Shown: piece by piece, positions 23,901-35,121 of the stretch
How the letters are laid out: the number at the start of each line of letters is the position of its first letter
How positions within the stretch are numbered: position 1 is the stretch's first letter
DNA from: Lunularia cruciata
Lineage: Eukaryota; Streptophyta; Marchantiopsida; Lunulariales; Lunulariaceae
Assembly: GCA_948567375.1 (NCBI GenBank)
Contig: OX419756.1
Coordinates: 62,386,333-62,450,332, forward strand
Length of the DNA stretch: 64,000 nucleotides
Direction: 5' to 3'
Notes under the pieces: model-generated
What the model saw: the letters and a program-made list of their open reading frames with translations, nothing else
The model's database searches: none
Told to the model about the DNA's origin: nothing
Translations under genes and position numbers: made by a program

Positions 23901-24580
23901 ATTGGTAGTTTGATGTGTGCAATGGTATGAACTAAGCTACACATTGCTCATGCAATAGAAGTTGTGAATGGGCTCATGTCAAATCTAAGAAGCAATCAAA
24001 TGGCTATTATGCTACTTGAAAGGTACCTTTGATAAGGCACTTTGTTTAGAGCAAACATATTCTATTTTAGAAGGCTTCATTGATGCAGATTTGGGAGGTG
24101 ACTTTGATAGCAAAAAGAGCACTACATGTGTTTACCATGGGTGGTATTGCCATTAGTTGGATGTCATGATCTCAAAAGATTTTTGCTCATTATACCACAA
24201 AAGTTGAGTATATTGCCACCTCAAAAGCTAGCAAGAAGATGATCTGATTGAAAATTTTTATGGTTGAGCTAAGCAAGAAACAAGAGGAACGTATTTTTCA
24301 TGGTGATAGCCAAAGTGCTATCAATCTTGAAAAGAATCCTATGTTCATGTTAGGACATAGCATATTAAATTAAGGTATCAGTTCATTGATGAATTGGTAG
24401 ATGATGGAGTACTAACTTTGATAAACATTGTGGGAGTAAGCAATCTGTAGATATCTTTACCAAGGTAGTCACAATTGAGAAGCTCAAGCAATACATAATT
24501 GCAATTAGACTTCAAAGTTCACTGATTAGAGAAGTCATATACATTAGGTGACAAGTAATGTTAGAGTCCAAGTGGGAGAT
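20955..24580 (+). pseudogene. Copia D1 gag-pol polyprotein remnant
   Basis: The gag start is near 21004. A decayed gag follows, with a zinc-knuckle relic CNELGHL near 21660. The protease-side stretch SPRLKRNLISIGQLDEEGYQ is at 21970-22040. The pre-integrase domain at 22134-22382 includes WHQRLGHMCQKGMK and CILGKQKQVTF. Degraded integrase follows to 22800, with PLVPLRF near 22770. The linker block seen in other copies (KYFFTGYGS) is deleted near 22810-22860. RT spans about 23070-23800, and its catalytic box YVDD has lost the Val codon (LYDDLLVVG near 23600). RNase H spans about 23880-24400. There are many stops. Confidence 0.85.
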
Positions 24581-25377
24581 TATTAAGTATGAAGTTTGAT
24601 TAATTATAGAAATGCTCTAGTGGAAAAGTATCCTACAAGAAAATTGAAGAGTCAATACAATATAGATCTTTTGTAGGAGTGTAGAAGGTTAGGTATGGAT
24701 AGATCTTGAAATTACAAGATTCTATCCATGGGAGTACATAAAAAAGCAATTCACATTGGGATTGATTATTTTATGAATACAAATTCAAATGAGACATACT
24801 TTATTTCATTGGAAGAATCTTGTCAGGGATTTTCCATGAGTACCAAGATCATAAAAAATGGAGTTCTAGAAAAAAGTTACATCCACATGAAGTTTAAGAC
24901 AAATGTATCCTATAGGAGCTACAAGATTGGTTTTGGGACCTACGGGATTGGCTATTGGAGCTGTAAGGATGGTTGTGGGAATGGTCCTATGGGATTCTAT
25001 TATGGGACTAAATGATTCTATTATTGCAATAGCTCTTATTGGAATGTATGCTATGGGAAGGTAACATGTATCAATTGGTACCATAAAATCTAGGGTTAGC
25101 TATGGGATCAATAAGCACCACATATTCCAAAACTAGATAAGGGATGACAGTACAAGTGTATATAAATATTGTAGTGTGGGTAGTCAATTGAGATTTTTTT
25201 GACACTTGAATGAATAAAATCCCGTGCCATTGTAGACATATGTAGATGTTAGCATAACCACATGAAATTTGTGTAATTTCTATGCATGTTTCTCCTTAAT
25301 AGATTGATGAATGATTTTTTGCTTGTATAATAGGTTGTATTTCATTGTTCTTTCAATCCAATTTGATTTCTCCAGCA
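24581..25377 (+). repeat. Copia D1 3' LTR
   Basis: It follows the polypurine tract AAGTGGGAGAT (24570-24580). It begins TATTAAGTATGAAGTTTGAT and ends TCTCCAGCA. The TATA-like TATATAAATATT is at 25159-25170. The interior (24900-25020) is a run of related GGGAYCTACRGGATTGG-type units. This keeps an open frame of 95 codons at 24728-25015, shared in part with the LTR at 3394-4193. Confidence 0.85.
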
Positions 25378-26947
25378 AATGTGACATCATATTTTTGAAC
25401 ATTCACTCTAAAATAGACAACCCCAAAATGGTATCTAAATAGAGATTATGGATCATAATGAACATGGAAACAATGAATACTAGTAGAAGATATTGAGTCA
25501 CTTACAAGAAACTTGCCTTGTTCCAATGGGATTGAAAGCTCAACCTATGCAAGTTTGATTCACTTGCAAATATGACATTAGATTGTGGTTGTAGAATTTG
25601 GTAGGTTTTGGGAGTTTTGAGAATTTTATGTCCATGCAATTAGCAATAGAATTAAATATTCTTATAAAACTAATTTTATGCAATAAATTGATGATGGTAG
25701 ATGGTAGAAAGGGTTTTGCACTTTGATCCTCACAACCTTTTGCATTCAAGTCTAAGAAGGAGTATTCTAAGTACATGAGATTTATAGTCACCTCCTTACA
25801 CTATAATATCAATCTAGGTCTTCCTTGGCTTGAACGTCTAAACTTAACCCTAAACTCTCATAAGGTTCAATTTGGTTGGACTCAACAACATATTCAAGTA
25901 CAACACCAAGGTAAAAATAACCAATTATGTTGTTGGTATCTTTGAGTAAGACACCTAAGAACAATTTGTCCCAAAATGGGAAGTTTTTCAATAAAATAGC
26001 TATATAGCAAGCTTTGGAGGAAAATATTCTAAATTTTGCAATATGGATCAAATCTATTGTGCAAGGAGACAATGATGAAGATCAAAAGTCAATGCTTGAT
26101 CAAATAGTTTTGGAATTTGCAAATGTGTTTTAGATGATTTTCCAAAGAGTTTACCCTCTTATCAAGGGATGCCTTTTAAGATTGAGTTATTATGATGTAT
26201 TCCAATGGGTACATCAATCTATAAGCTCTCATCAAAGGAGTTAGAAGAGCTTCAAACAATGCTGATTGAGTTTCTGGAGAAGGATTTTATACAATCCAAT
26301 ACATCTTCTTGGGGAGCACAAATACTCTTTGTACCAAAGAAAGATGGAGGAATTTAATTTTCTATTGACTACCCTAGCCTTAATAAAAAAACAAAGAAGA
26401 ATGTGTATCCTTTGTCTTGAATTGATAATTTATTGGATAAATTGAAAGAAGCACAATACTTCTCCAAATTGGACCTTTGAAAAAACTATTGGAAGATTCC
26501 TACTGAAAAGGAAGAAGTGCAAAATATTACCGGTCACACAAGGTACAGGTATTTTGAATAGAGAGTTTTACCTTTGGGTTCACTAATGCTCCGGCAATTT
26601 TCATAAGTACCTATGAAAACTACCAGAGCATATATTGGGTGTTGGATGGGCTATTGGATCTATATATTGTGGTGTTATTTGGATGATATTTTAATCTATG
26701 GTAAGAAAGAGGTAAAACACAAGAGTTTCATACAATAAATCTAAAAATTACACTAATGGGAGTTTTACTACAAGAGATCAAAGTGTACCTTATGGTATAA
26801 GGAAGTTACCTTTTTGGATCATAAGGTCTTATCAAAGTAGATCAATATGGAAGAGGAAAAACCAAGGCCATTAATAATTAGCTTACTCCTAAGGATTCCA
26901 TGGAAGTCCATGCATTTAATGGATTGGCAAGTTTTTATTGGTAGTTC
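25378..26947 (+). pseudogene. Chromovirus B2: protease to RT remnant after the copia insertion
   Basis: It resumes the B gag knuckle with GACATC and TTGAACATTCACT, then the SNGIESSTYASLIHL-like region (25520-25560), decayed protease (25600-25780) and the linker. RT starts near 26220 (SSKELEELQTMLIEFLEKDF). The KDGG block is near 26340, FTNAPAIF near 26580, and the catalytic box near 26670-26690 is disrupted (family FLDD region out of frame). The DVIEVxAFNGLASFY block near 26890-26935 ends at the C LTR. Frames are broken throughout. Confidence 0.75.
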
Positions 26948-27643
26948 TATAACATTTGTTGGTGCATGTATGCTCTATAGGAATATTAAGTTTAGTGTGC
27001 AAGTAGTGGAAAGTTATTATCTATATGGAGTTAAGCTAAGCTTGTACATTAGTCATGATTACTAGACTTAGTCCTAGCTAAGATAAAAGTGACCCTATTC
27101 TAGAGAAGGGAAAAGAGTTAACATCACTATTTTGTCTTCTAGTTTATTGATTTGCTATTATTCATAGGTATTTGACTTTGAGGAAAGATTTGAGAACTTT
27201 TAGGTCTACAAGCCTTGTTGGGGTGGCTTTTTCTCTAGTCTAAGGACAGTCCATGTAAGGGAATCCTTGAATTAGTTGGAAGGTAAGGATACAATCACCG
27301 ACTCATGGGATTATTCCCATGTGCTTGGATATTCCCTTAGACTTTTAGATATGTTTTTACTTTTAAGCCTAGTAACTTGAGTTACTCCAATAATAAGTAA
27401 CTTTGGTCTATAGCCTTTTCACAAGTATATAAGATAGGAGTGAGGAGTTACTCATCATCCTTTCATTTGTAAGTATCTCTCTCATTGAGCTCTCAATGAG
27501 CAATGTCTTGAGTCTTGGAGGTACCTTGGAGTTCTAGCTTTGGAAGAATGAGATGGAGTTGTAGTTCTTTGCCTTCTTAGTCCATGTTTCACACTTTAAT
27601 AGACATTAGAGATTCATCTTGACTGAGAGATATAATGGTTCTT
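26948..27643 (+). repeat. Family C1 5' LTR
   Basis: About 696 bp, aligned with 55409-56120 and with the solo LTR 60966-61664. The start at 26948 interrupts B RT codons at the same position as at 56120. A TATA box TATATAAG lies at 27426-27433 in an ACAAGTATATAA context. It is followed by TTTTTTGGTTCCTTTACCAA (27644-27663) in the primer-site position, which is not the Met-type sequence used by family B. Confidence 0.8.
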
Positions 27644-30437
27644 TTTTTGGTTCCTTTACCAAGTACTCTATAGAAGACAAGATAATGTTCCATGTTCAAT
27701 TGTATATTAGAAAGAAGGAGACTATGAGAGCTCACTTGGACAGAAAATTAGGGGATGAGAAGGCTAAACTTGTGTAGGATATCTTGGATATATTTTTCAT
27801 AAACCTTATAATTCTTTATGATTTATTGAGCAGGTATGATATATACTATATGCATGAGATGATTTGGAGAGATTGTGTGAGGTGGATTGTAAATTTTGTA
27901 GATAATGTTGATTTTGGGCAAAACCTAAAGTTTGATATGTGAATCTTAAATTTCCATAAAGGGAAGCCTGAATAAAATTTCAGTTTGGACACTTAAAACT
28001 ATTATAAGTGCTACTACAAACACTAGGCTAGAAGTTTTGGGAGGTGGAAGGGTAAACTATTCATAATAACTGTAAAATCTCTAGAATTTTTTATAGAGTT
28101 TGTTATTTATCAATTTTGAAAAAAAAGTTTCTTAAACTTTCTAAATAAATTCAGTGCAATAGATTCTCTCTTTGGGTTTACAAATTAAGGAGAGATCATT
28201 CTTGCATAGGAAGTTATAAATTTCTGGGGGGGTGGTTTACACCAAATCTGGGAAGATGTGTGTTAAATAAAGAGGTTTAATAGCCAAATTTCTCAATGAA
28301 AACAACTGAAAACATCTAGGGAGGAATCCCTAGATGGAGCTTGTGTGTGCAAAATTTCACAGAATTTAGAGTTTCTAGTTTGGAGGATTAATTGAGATTG
28401 TGAAGAAGGGTCATTTCTAAGGAGTTGAGTTCTCATGCGTGAAGAGTGTGGGAACAACCAAAACTATGTTTGAGTGTTTAGACTCATCTTGGGAGAATGG
28501 GGTGCATCAAGAGTGGAATTTGATGCTTTGCAAGGTCCCATAAGGGTTTGATCTGATTGTAGGGGTTGATTAGAAAAGAGAGTTTAGAATAGAATTTGAA
28601 AAGAGTGTATAGAGGATCCAAAAACTTACACCACTTGGAGGAAAGAGTGGTTCTAAGTGCCTTTTATAAAGAGAGAAGAGATATAACGCAAGTTCATGTT
28701 TAGTGACCTCCGAGAGTAAGAGATTGAGGGAAAAGAGAAGGTTACTTGACTTGGAACTACATGTTGGATTTTCTTCACCAAGCTTGAAAGGAAGAAATCT
28801 AAAACCAAGGAGATGTGTGAGGTTTGTGGAGTAGAAGGAATTCCAAAAGTGCATGATTGTAGTGGAGTAATAGCAATTTTGGAGACATTGGTGAAAGATC
28901 TTGGGGAGAGTCTTAGTACCACTATGGATAAAATACCTTCATCAAATAGATCTCAAGATTAGTGATAGAGTAACTTTTCAATTGATGAAAAAACTATCCA
29001 TGAGAGTTTGACTAATATGCACCTTGGGATTTGATCATGCAATGGAAATCCTAGAGCAACTTGAATCTTTTTTATTGCCTATGGTTGACTACTCTAAAAT
29101 GGTGTAAGTCATGTTTGTACTTTATTATTTATAAGGTGAGAGACAATTAAAAAATACACACACACACACATGTATGTATATATATATATATATAAAGGAA
29201 TGAAAGGGAGTGAGTGATAAAGATGGGAAGACTCCTAGTTTTCTTTGGCAAACATAGAAAGGATGTGGAGGCTTTTATGAGAGACTTCAAGAGGGCTTGC
29301 ATAGAAAACAATGAGAGAAGGAAGAATGAGTGGCCACATTGGTATTTGATTTCTTTGAGGATGTAGCTCTTATATGGTTTGACTTAGTATACCAGAAAAA
29401 TTAATAGATGGGCAAGAGGAGTCTTGCAAGAGTTTGACTATAACACTCATTAAAAAAAATTTTGGATGAGAGTTATGAGAGATTGATGAGTAACATAACT
29501 TTCCTCAAGCAAGGATATGGAGATAAAGTGAGTGTTTTTGCAAAAAGAGTGGAAAAGTTAGAATCCAAGTTATGCATAGTGTTGAGGAGGAGTATGGATG
29601 ATGTGGAGAGTACCATGAGTGGGATATGAACCATGCTCACCAAGAATTTTTGGGAGGGTTGAAACTGAAAATTCAAAGCAAGGTGGGATATGAGAAATCT
29701 TCTTCCAAGATGGAAGCTATCAATATTGCAATTTGTATGGAGGAGAATTTAGAAGGAGATGAGAGTGATGTGGTGGTGAAGGAGGTTGTACATCATCCAC
29801 AAGCCTACAAGTATTGTGGTTCTCTTGATCCTTTGGTAGCAAGGGTGCCACCACAAGTAAGAGGTGCTTCTATTCTTGCACCACTACCAAAAGATCCCCT
29901 TTAAACTATCATGGAGTAACTTGCAAATCTCAAGACCAATATGGTGCAACTATGGAAGAAGATAGAGGTGGACCAAAATTTTGAGAGAGGAGCGAAGAGT
30001 TATGGAACTATCCATATAGAGGAGGCCAACCAACTAGCAATTTCAATGATAAAAATTATTTTGGTTATGGAGGTAAAAGTCAAATCCAAAAGAATTGCAC
30101 AAGTTCCACATACCATGGAGGAAGGTGTTATGAGGAGGCAAATAGAGAGAAAGAGAGAGGTGGTGAAGTCTTAGTGCCTCCTATTAAAAATAGCGGTAAG
30201 GAGATAGTATCCATAGATGTGATGGAGAGCAAGTATAAAAAGAGAGAATGCTCAAACTCCAAAGGTCTTAACTTGGAGCTTTTGGCATAAGAGAAGAAGA
30301 GAGTATATTTTGCAGATGATATACATTCTTATCAAGAATTTACTCCTAGTAAGGATAGTCCAATGCACACAAGGAGTACTTGTACTACTAGTTCAACATC
30401 ATCAACAAAGACTCCAAGGAACAACATGAGGATGGAT
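27644..30437 (+). pseudogene. Family C1 leader and gag
   Basis: A non-coding leader of about 640 bases is followed by gag. SMFECLDSSWENG lies near 28464-28505 and the RIQKLTPLGGK-like stretch near 28615-28640. A frame-shifted body reaches 29150, where a microsatellite lies inside the gag region. Then come FWEGLKLKIQSKVGYEKSSS (29645-29705, ORF 29626-29904), PPQVRGASI, and a decayed knuckle region near 30040-30100. The tail includes KYKKRECSNSKGLNLELLA near 30230-30290. It ends at about 30437, where family F begins. Protease and the rest of pol are absent. Confidence 0.75.
29155..29195. repeat. AC/AT microsatellite inside C1 gag
   Basis: An (AC) run at 29155-29170 passes into TGTATGTATATATAT to 29195. 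The inverted C2 copy has an (AT) run at 53848-53877 at the matching place, so the repeat seed predates the duplication and the two arrays diverged. Confidence 0.85.
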
Positions 30438-30442
30438 AGTGG

Positions 30443-32147
30443 ATACTCTTAGTTATAAGAGCTAAATATTTAAACCTAACATTCATACTTTTATGTTCAT
30501 CTGGTACAATGACTTTTGATTTTGACAATATGGAGACTTTATGGAAAGAATCAATGAGTGTAGGGTGAATTTTGTTTCATTTTCTTAGTCATTTGTTGAT
30601 ATAAGAGGATATTTGATCAATTTGATTTGAACAAAAACAACATGAACTCCATCTTAGACAAATTTTGTCAAAACTTTTTGGGATAAAGATTGGAGGATTT
30701 GGCTTTTTATTTCTAAATTTTTTTTCCTATATATTTTTTAAACTCTATTAAACATTTCCTTGTGTGCTTATCCAGCTTAGCTCTTTCTTCAAATTTTTAT
30801 AACACACACAAAGCTTATAGTTTACAACTTATGCAAGAAGAGGTACTTATTTGTATATTTAGTCATAAAACTAAATGAAAATTTTGATTGGTTATTGCAT
30901 AACCTGAATGTGACCAAGGCAAAATAATATTTCAAATATTGTTTTAGGTACAAATCTAACAATTTAGATCATCAATAAAAAAAAAAAAAAAACACTATAT
31001 ATTCAAGTATCATTTATCACAATAGTGAATAGAATAAAGACCATCTATGCTTATCTACACTAAGGTTGCTATGGTCTTGTACAAATTTTAGCTTTGCATA
31101 ATCTTTATACAATGTACAAACTTACTTTTCTTATTGGAATCTTGTAATTTGCAAAATCTATGGGTCATCTCACAAGATCTACTAAAATTAACTAGAACAC
31201 TCATTTTTGGTATTTTCCACTAATGTTCTATTTGTAATAGTCATACACCTTCTTCTTTATTAATTTATAGAGAAGATTAGAATTCTCAACCTTGGGACTA
31301 CATTTGCAATAAACAAGATATGTAACCATTCTTAAGTAAAATGCTAGCTGTAGTGATGTTCTGCCTTGGTGCCACTCTGAAAAACTCCTTGGTGTTTTGG
31401 AGAGACAATAACAAAGACATTTTGATTTTGATTACAACATTTACCTTCTTGAATACTTGTGTATAAAATCTTCTAGAGTTGTATGACGTGAACCTTTTTT
31501 TTGGTCAATCTCCAGAGGCAATCTTTTCCAGGAAAAGCAGTCTCTTAGTGGTGTTGAGTTGCTTGGCTAGCATTAATCACAATCAATCATTTTTACAACA
31601 AGATGTATATTTCAATATTTGGACTTTTCTTAACATATCAAATTAGGAGATTTTTTTGTATATTGATATGTCAAATGATGATTTGTTCAGTCTTGCTTAG
31701 ATTGATTCCAGTATTACTTTAAAAAATTTGGATTATAATATTAAAACATTTAAATTTATTTATATAAGAAGTGATTTTTTTTAAATTAAATAATTAAAAT
31801 TTTTACTAATATTGATTTTAAATTATTTACATTTTCATCTTTATTAGTGTTCATTGATGATTTTTTTCAATGCTCCATTCTACTATTATTTGTCCGTCAA
31901 TTATAAACATAGAATCAATCTTCATTCCATATTCACTCATTCAAAATTTTTAATGCATAATTATAATTTTTTACTTTTAATCAAATAAAAACATCAAACC
32001 AATGTTCATTTAATCACATTCATTTTCTAGTGTGTTGTTTATGTTTTTAAAAAATTTGAATAGTTACTATTAATTTGTTCATTACAATATATCAAATACT
32101 ATTCTCCTTTTATTCTAAATAAAAAATAATGGTAATCTGCTTACTTG
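30443..32147 (+). repeat. Family F non-coding repeat, copy 2
   Basis: This is the inverted partner of 1081-2415, about 1.7 kb. It is joined to C gag on the left (after ATGAGGATGGATAG) and to B gag on the right (GTGTACTTTCAATC). It includes an A15-type run near 30979 and long AT tracts. No reading frame, terminal inverted repeat or LTR structure was seen. It is the longer copy and may approach full length. Confidence 0.65.
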
Positions 32148-33335
32148 AATGTGTACTTTCAATCTTCAATTTTGGGATTCTTTGTTTCCTTGATCATTCT
32201 GCTCCACAAACTCCATATGGGTGACTTGTCGAGGTTGCCCATTCTTGAGTGGACATTGAACGATACAATGTCCAATTTGGTGATAACAGAAACAACAACC
32301 ATTATGTTGCAATTCCTCTCTATCTATAGTGCCAAGTGGTCTTCATTGATTGGCAACAATCCCCATTGGTGCCAATTCTTCCATCCGTGTGTAATGTATT
32401 GGTAGGTTTTGTGGGGGTCAAGGTCAGGACCAAGTTGGTGCAACCAAGGAATCAAAGCATTCTGCCAACCGCAGGGCTTCCTCCAAGTGTTGTGGCTCTT
32501 CCATAGGTACCTTTAATTTATTTTGTGACTTCAAGACACTCACAAATCAATCCAAAGCTTCACCTTCTAGTATATCTGAAATTTGCATGATGATGTTATG
32601 GAATTGCATGATGTAATTTCTTATAGAGCCAATCTGCTTCAGCTCTGCCAACTTATCTTGTGCAGCTCATATGGAATTTATAGCTTGGAATTGACCAATA
32701 ATTACACTCTTGAATTTTCTCATGTCAAGATTGGTGCAACAATTTTCCATTCAACTTGCTCCACCAAGAATTGCCACCATAGCTTTGCTTCTCCATCCAA
32801 TTGGCTAGAAGCCAAGAGAATCTATTTCTGTTTGTCTTGAAGACTTGTAGCTTCAAAATAACATTCATAATTCTCACACAAAAGTCTCCATTGCACCCAA
32901 AAGATTATTGCCTTCAAATTCTTGGGTTTTGGAAATCAGATTTGGTCTTCTCCTTCTCAAACAGGTACTCTCTCTACACGCTCTTGTTGTCAATGATCTT
33001 GCTCATCCAACAATCAAGTAAGGTGCTCAATCTATTGCTGCATAGCAATGATAACCTTGGGCATTACTGCCATAGTTACTAATCTATCACATCACCCTCA
33101 CTTTATCTAATTTATTAACACATAAATGCAACACGTCCATCATTCTCCATAAGTTATAACTAAAAGTACCAAGGGTTCCTCAGACAAGGTGGTTGTATTC
33201 AAAAAATCTTACCCAAAGTGTGTAGTGATGAACCATGTGAAACAATGCTTGGGTAGTATCTAAACACAAAAATTCCAATGGTTTGGCAGAAATGTATTTG
33301 GTGATCCATTCATCCTATTCTTGCTCTGATACCAA
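32148..33335 (-). pseudogene. Chromovirus B4 gag remnant
   Basis: Read on minus from 33335 downward. The primer site, complement of GCTCTGATACCAA (33323-33335), is perfect Met-type. The gag body near 33000-32650 matches 46389-45577. The zinc-knuckle area near 32310-32240 carries the unoccupied copia target (CCAAATTGGACATTG on minus, 32267-32281). The copy stops near 32148 at family F. The longest open frames in the area lie on the opposite strand and are shadows. Confidence 0.7.
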
Positions 33336-33705
33336 TGTAAAAGATCTAAACCAAGAAGAGAAATAGGAGAATGGAAGATCACATTGTGACACTTGAGCAA
33401 AGGAAACTCCAAATGCCTCGCATGAGCTTTGGCTCTAGTATTTATAAAGAGTATACAAGGCTCTTCAGAAGCTTCTCAAGAAGCTTCCTTTTAGAAGCTA
33501 TCTAATTGGCATGCAAGCTAAGCTAGTTAAAAGCTTCTAGAAGCTTCCTTTGAAAAACTCCCTACTTGGAGTGCAAGCCTCCTCTCTATTTGGGAAGCTT
33601 TCCAAGAAACTTCCTAGATACTTTTAGAATATTCTAAAAAAATTTGGCTTATTTGCTATTTCATTAGCCCTAACTAACTTCATTGCTAAATTCCATATTG
33701 TTACA
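33336..33705 (-). repeat. Chromovirus B4 5' LTR with heat-shock-element-like motifs
   Basis: A 370-bp LTR on minus from TGTAACAATATGG (33705) to CTTTTACA (33336), next to the primer site. U3 contains repeated GAAGCTTC palindromes, including a three-unit TTCnnGAAnnTTC at 33535-33547. A TATA-like CTTTATAAATA (minus) is near 33437-33447. It matches the LTRs at 34686, 41083 and 43992. No partner 3' LTR was found. Confidence 0.85.
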
Positions 33706-34685
33706 CCTAAACATCACTTTTGGTCTAACCACATAATGGATTTCTACATTTGCAATTGAAAGGTAGAGGATTTGGTTTATTTAGATCCATTGCATCATTA
33801 TAGAATATAGATTGTCAAATCTTCCTCTCTATCATATATCACAATAGGAAGAATTACCAAGTTTATTGGATTCATCACTATGTTTATGAACTTTGCTCCA
33901 AAATGATAAATGAGATATATTCTCACTTGCTCACATTGGAGCACATAATATTGATGTGGAATGGATTCAAGAATGGAAAGTAAAGTGCAAAAAATTGTCC
34001 TCTAGTTGCCTCCATCCCATTCACTCTCTAAAACAAGCCCAATCTATCATTTCCACTAAGTTTTCTCCGCTCAAAATTACTCAATCTCATTAGCCTATGT
34101 TGCTCCAAGAGAGGTGATCCACTCTGTTGGATTGAAACGCCTACTTTGATGAAATTGTAATATTTTAGAGACAAGAGGACACCCAAGAGAAACACAAGAC
34201 AGAAAACACAACTTCAACACTCAATACTCAAAGGAGCACCTTGCCTTTATTATATAAAAAAGTGGATCCACCCTTGGATCAAATACATGGATTGATGACA
34301 TGTCAGCAAGCTCTACCCCTAGATTAGTTGCATGGATGAGTGACATGTAGATCCTTGTCCTATTTGGTTGGTCAAACAAGTTGATTAGAGGGAATTTTTA
34401 AGTAATATTCCTATAAGAAGCTCATAGTTGCATGGGTGAGATATTATTAGAAAGTTCTCAACAAGACAAACAATCCGGATGGGAGGAGACAAACATTCAT
34501 TTAGGTCTCCAAAATTGGCTTTGAAGTTTTTAGGGTGTTTTTGGCTCTTGCTCTACTAGTAGAAGTACTCTTTTGGTGACACTTCTATCTGATCTACTTA
34601 GTCCATCATATATAATATCTTTTCAGATGTTATCAAACTAATTTCCATCTCTAGGTAATATGTCTAGCTATTGGTATTGCATCCA
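33706..34685. other. Unassigned stretch between two B LTRs
   Basis: No family was recognised. TTATTATATAAAAAAGTGG near 34247-34265 is TATA-like. The segment 34180-34500 looks like a decayed LTR by composition but has no partner here. Confidence 0.3.
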
Positions 34686-35108
34686 TGTAATAATATAGAG
34701 TTGACAAATGAGTAAGTAAAGATTAATTAGCTAGTAAAATAATCCAAATATAATTAAGTATTCTAAGAATGTTCTAGAAGCACTTTGGAAGGTTCTTAGT
34801 GGGAACCTTCTATGTACCTTCAAAGAATCAAGTAACTTGCACATCAAGTTACCGGCTAGCTTACCTTGTATGCCAAGTAGCTGGTTTTAAGAAGGAGGTT
34901 TCCTTAGTAGCTTTTGGGGTAGCTTAGCTTGCATACCAAGAAGGCAACTTTGAGAAAGAAGCTTCCTTGGAAGCTTCTCAAGAGCCTTGTGTTGCTTCCC
35001 TTTAAATATTAAAGTCCAAGTTCATACTAGGCATTTGGAGTTCCATACAATTGAGAACTTCAATGTGACTTGACCTTCCATTTTTGTTTCTTTTCTTGGT
35101 CCTTCATA
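34686..35108 (+). repeat. Chromovirus B3 5' LTR with heat-shock-element-like motifs
   Basis: It starts TGTAATAATATAGAG and ends near CCTTCATA. It is followed by TTGATACTAGAGC (35109-35121), a one-step-decayed Met primer site. A perfect three-unit GAAnnTTCnnGAA lies at 34767-34779 in GAATGTTCTAGAA, and further GAAGCTTC palindromes follow at 34960-34990. It matches 41083-41492 with extra divergence. Confidence 0.8.
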
Positions 35109-35121
35109 TTGATACTAGAGC

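Larger units (their letters stand above)
20139..25377 (+). mobile_element. Copia D1, two-LTR Ty1/copia element nested in B2
   Basis: The element is bounded by LTRs at 20139-20954 and 24581-25377. The flank before the 5' LTR ends AATTG and the flank after the 3' LTR begins AATGT, a decayed 5-bp target duplication. The flanks together reconstitute the B gag zinc-knuckle region. Internal order is gag, protease, integrase, RT, RNase H, as expected for copia. It is defective throughout and missing a block between integrase and RT. Confidence 0.85.

Noticed and set aside
30975..30995. Poly-A end of F
   Set aside because: The A run is internal to the F homology and absent from the other copy.
32145..33082. 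Three plus frames of 85-93 codons
   Set aside because: They are antisense of B4 gag. The primer site and LTR orientation show that the element is on minus.
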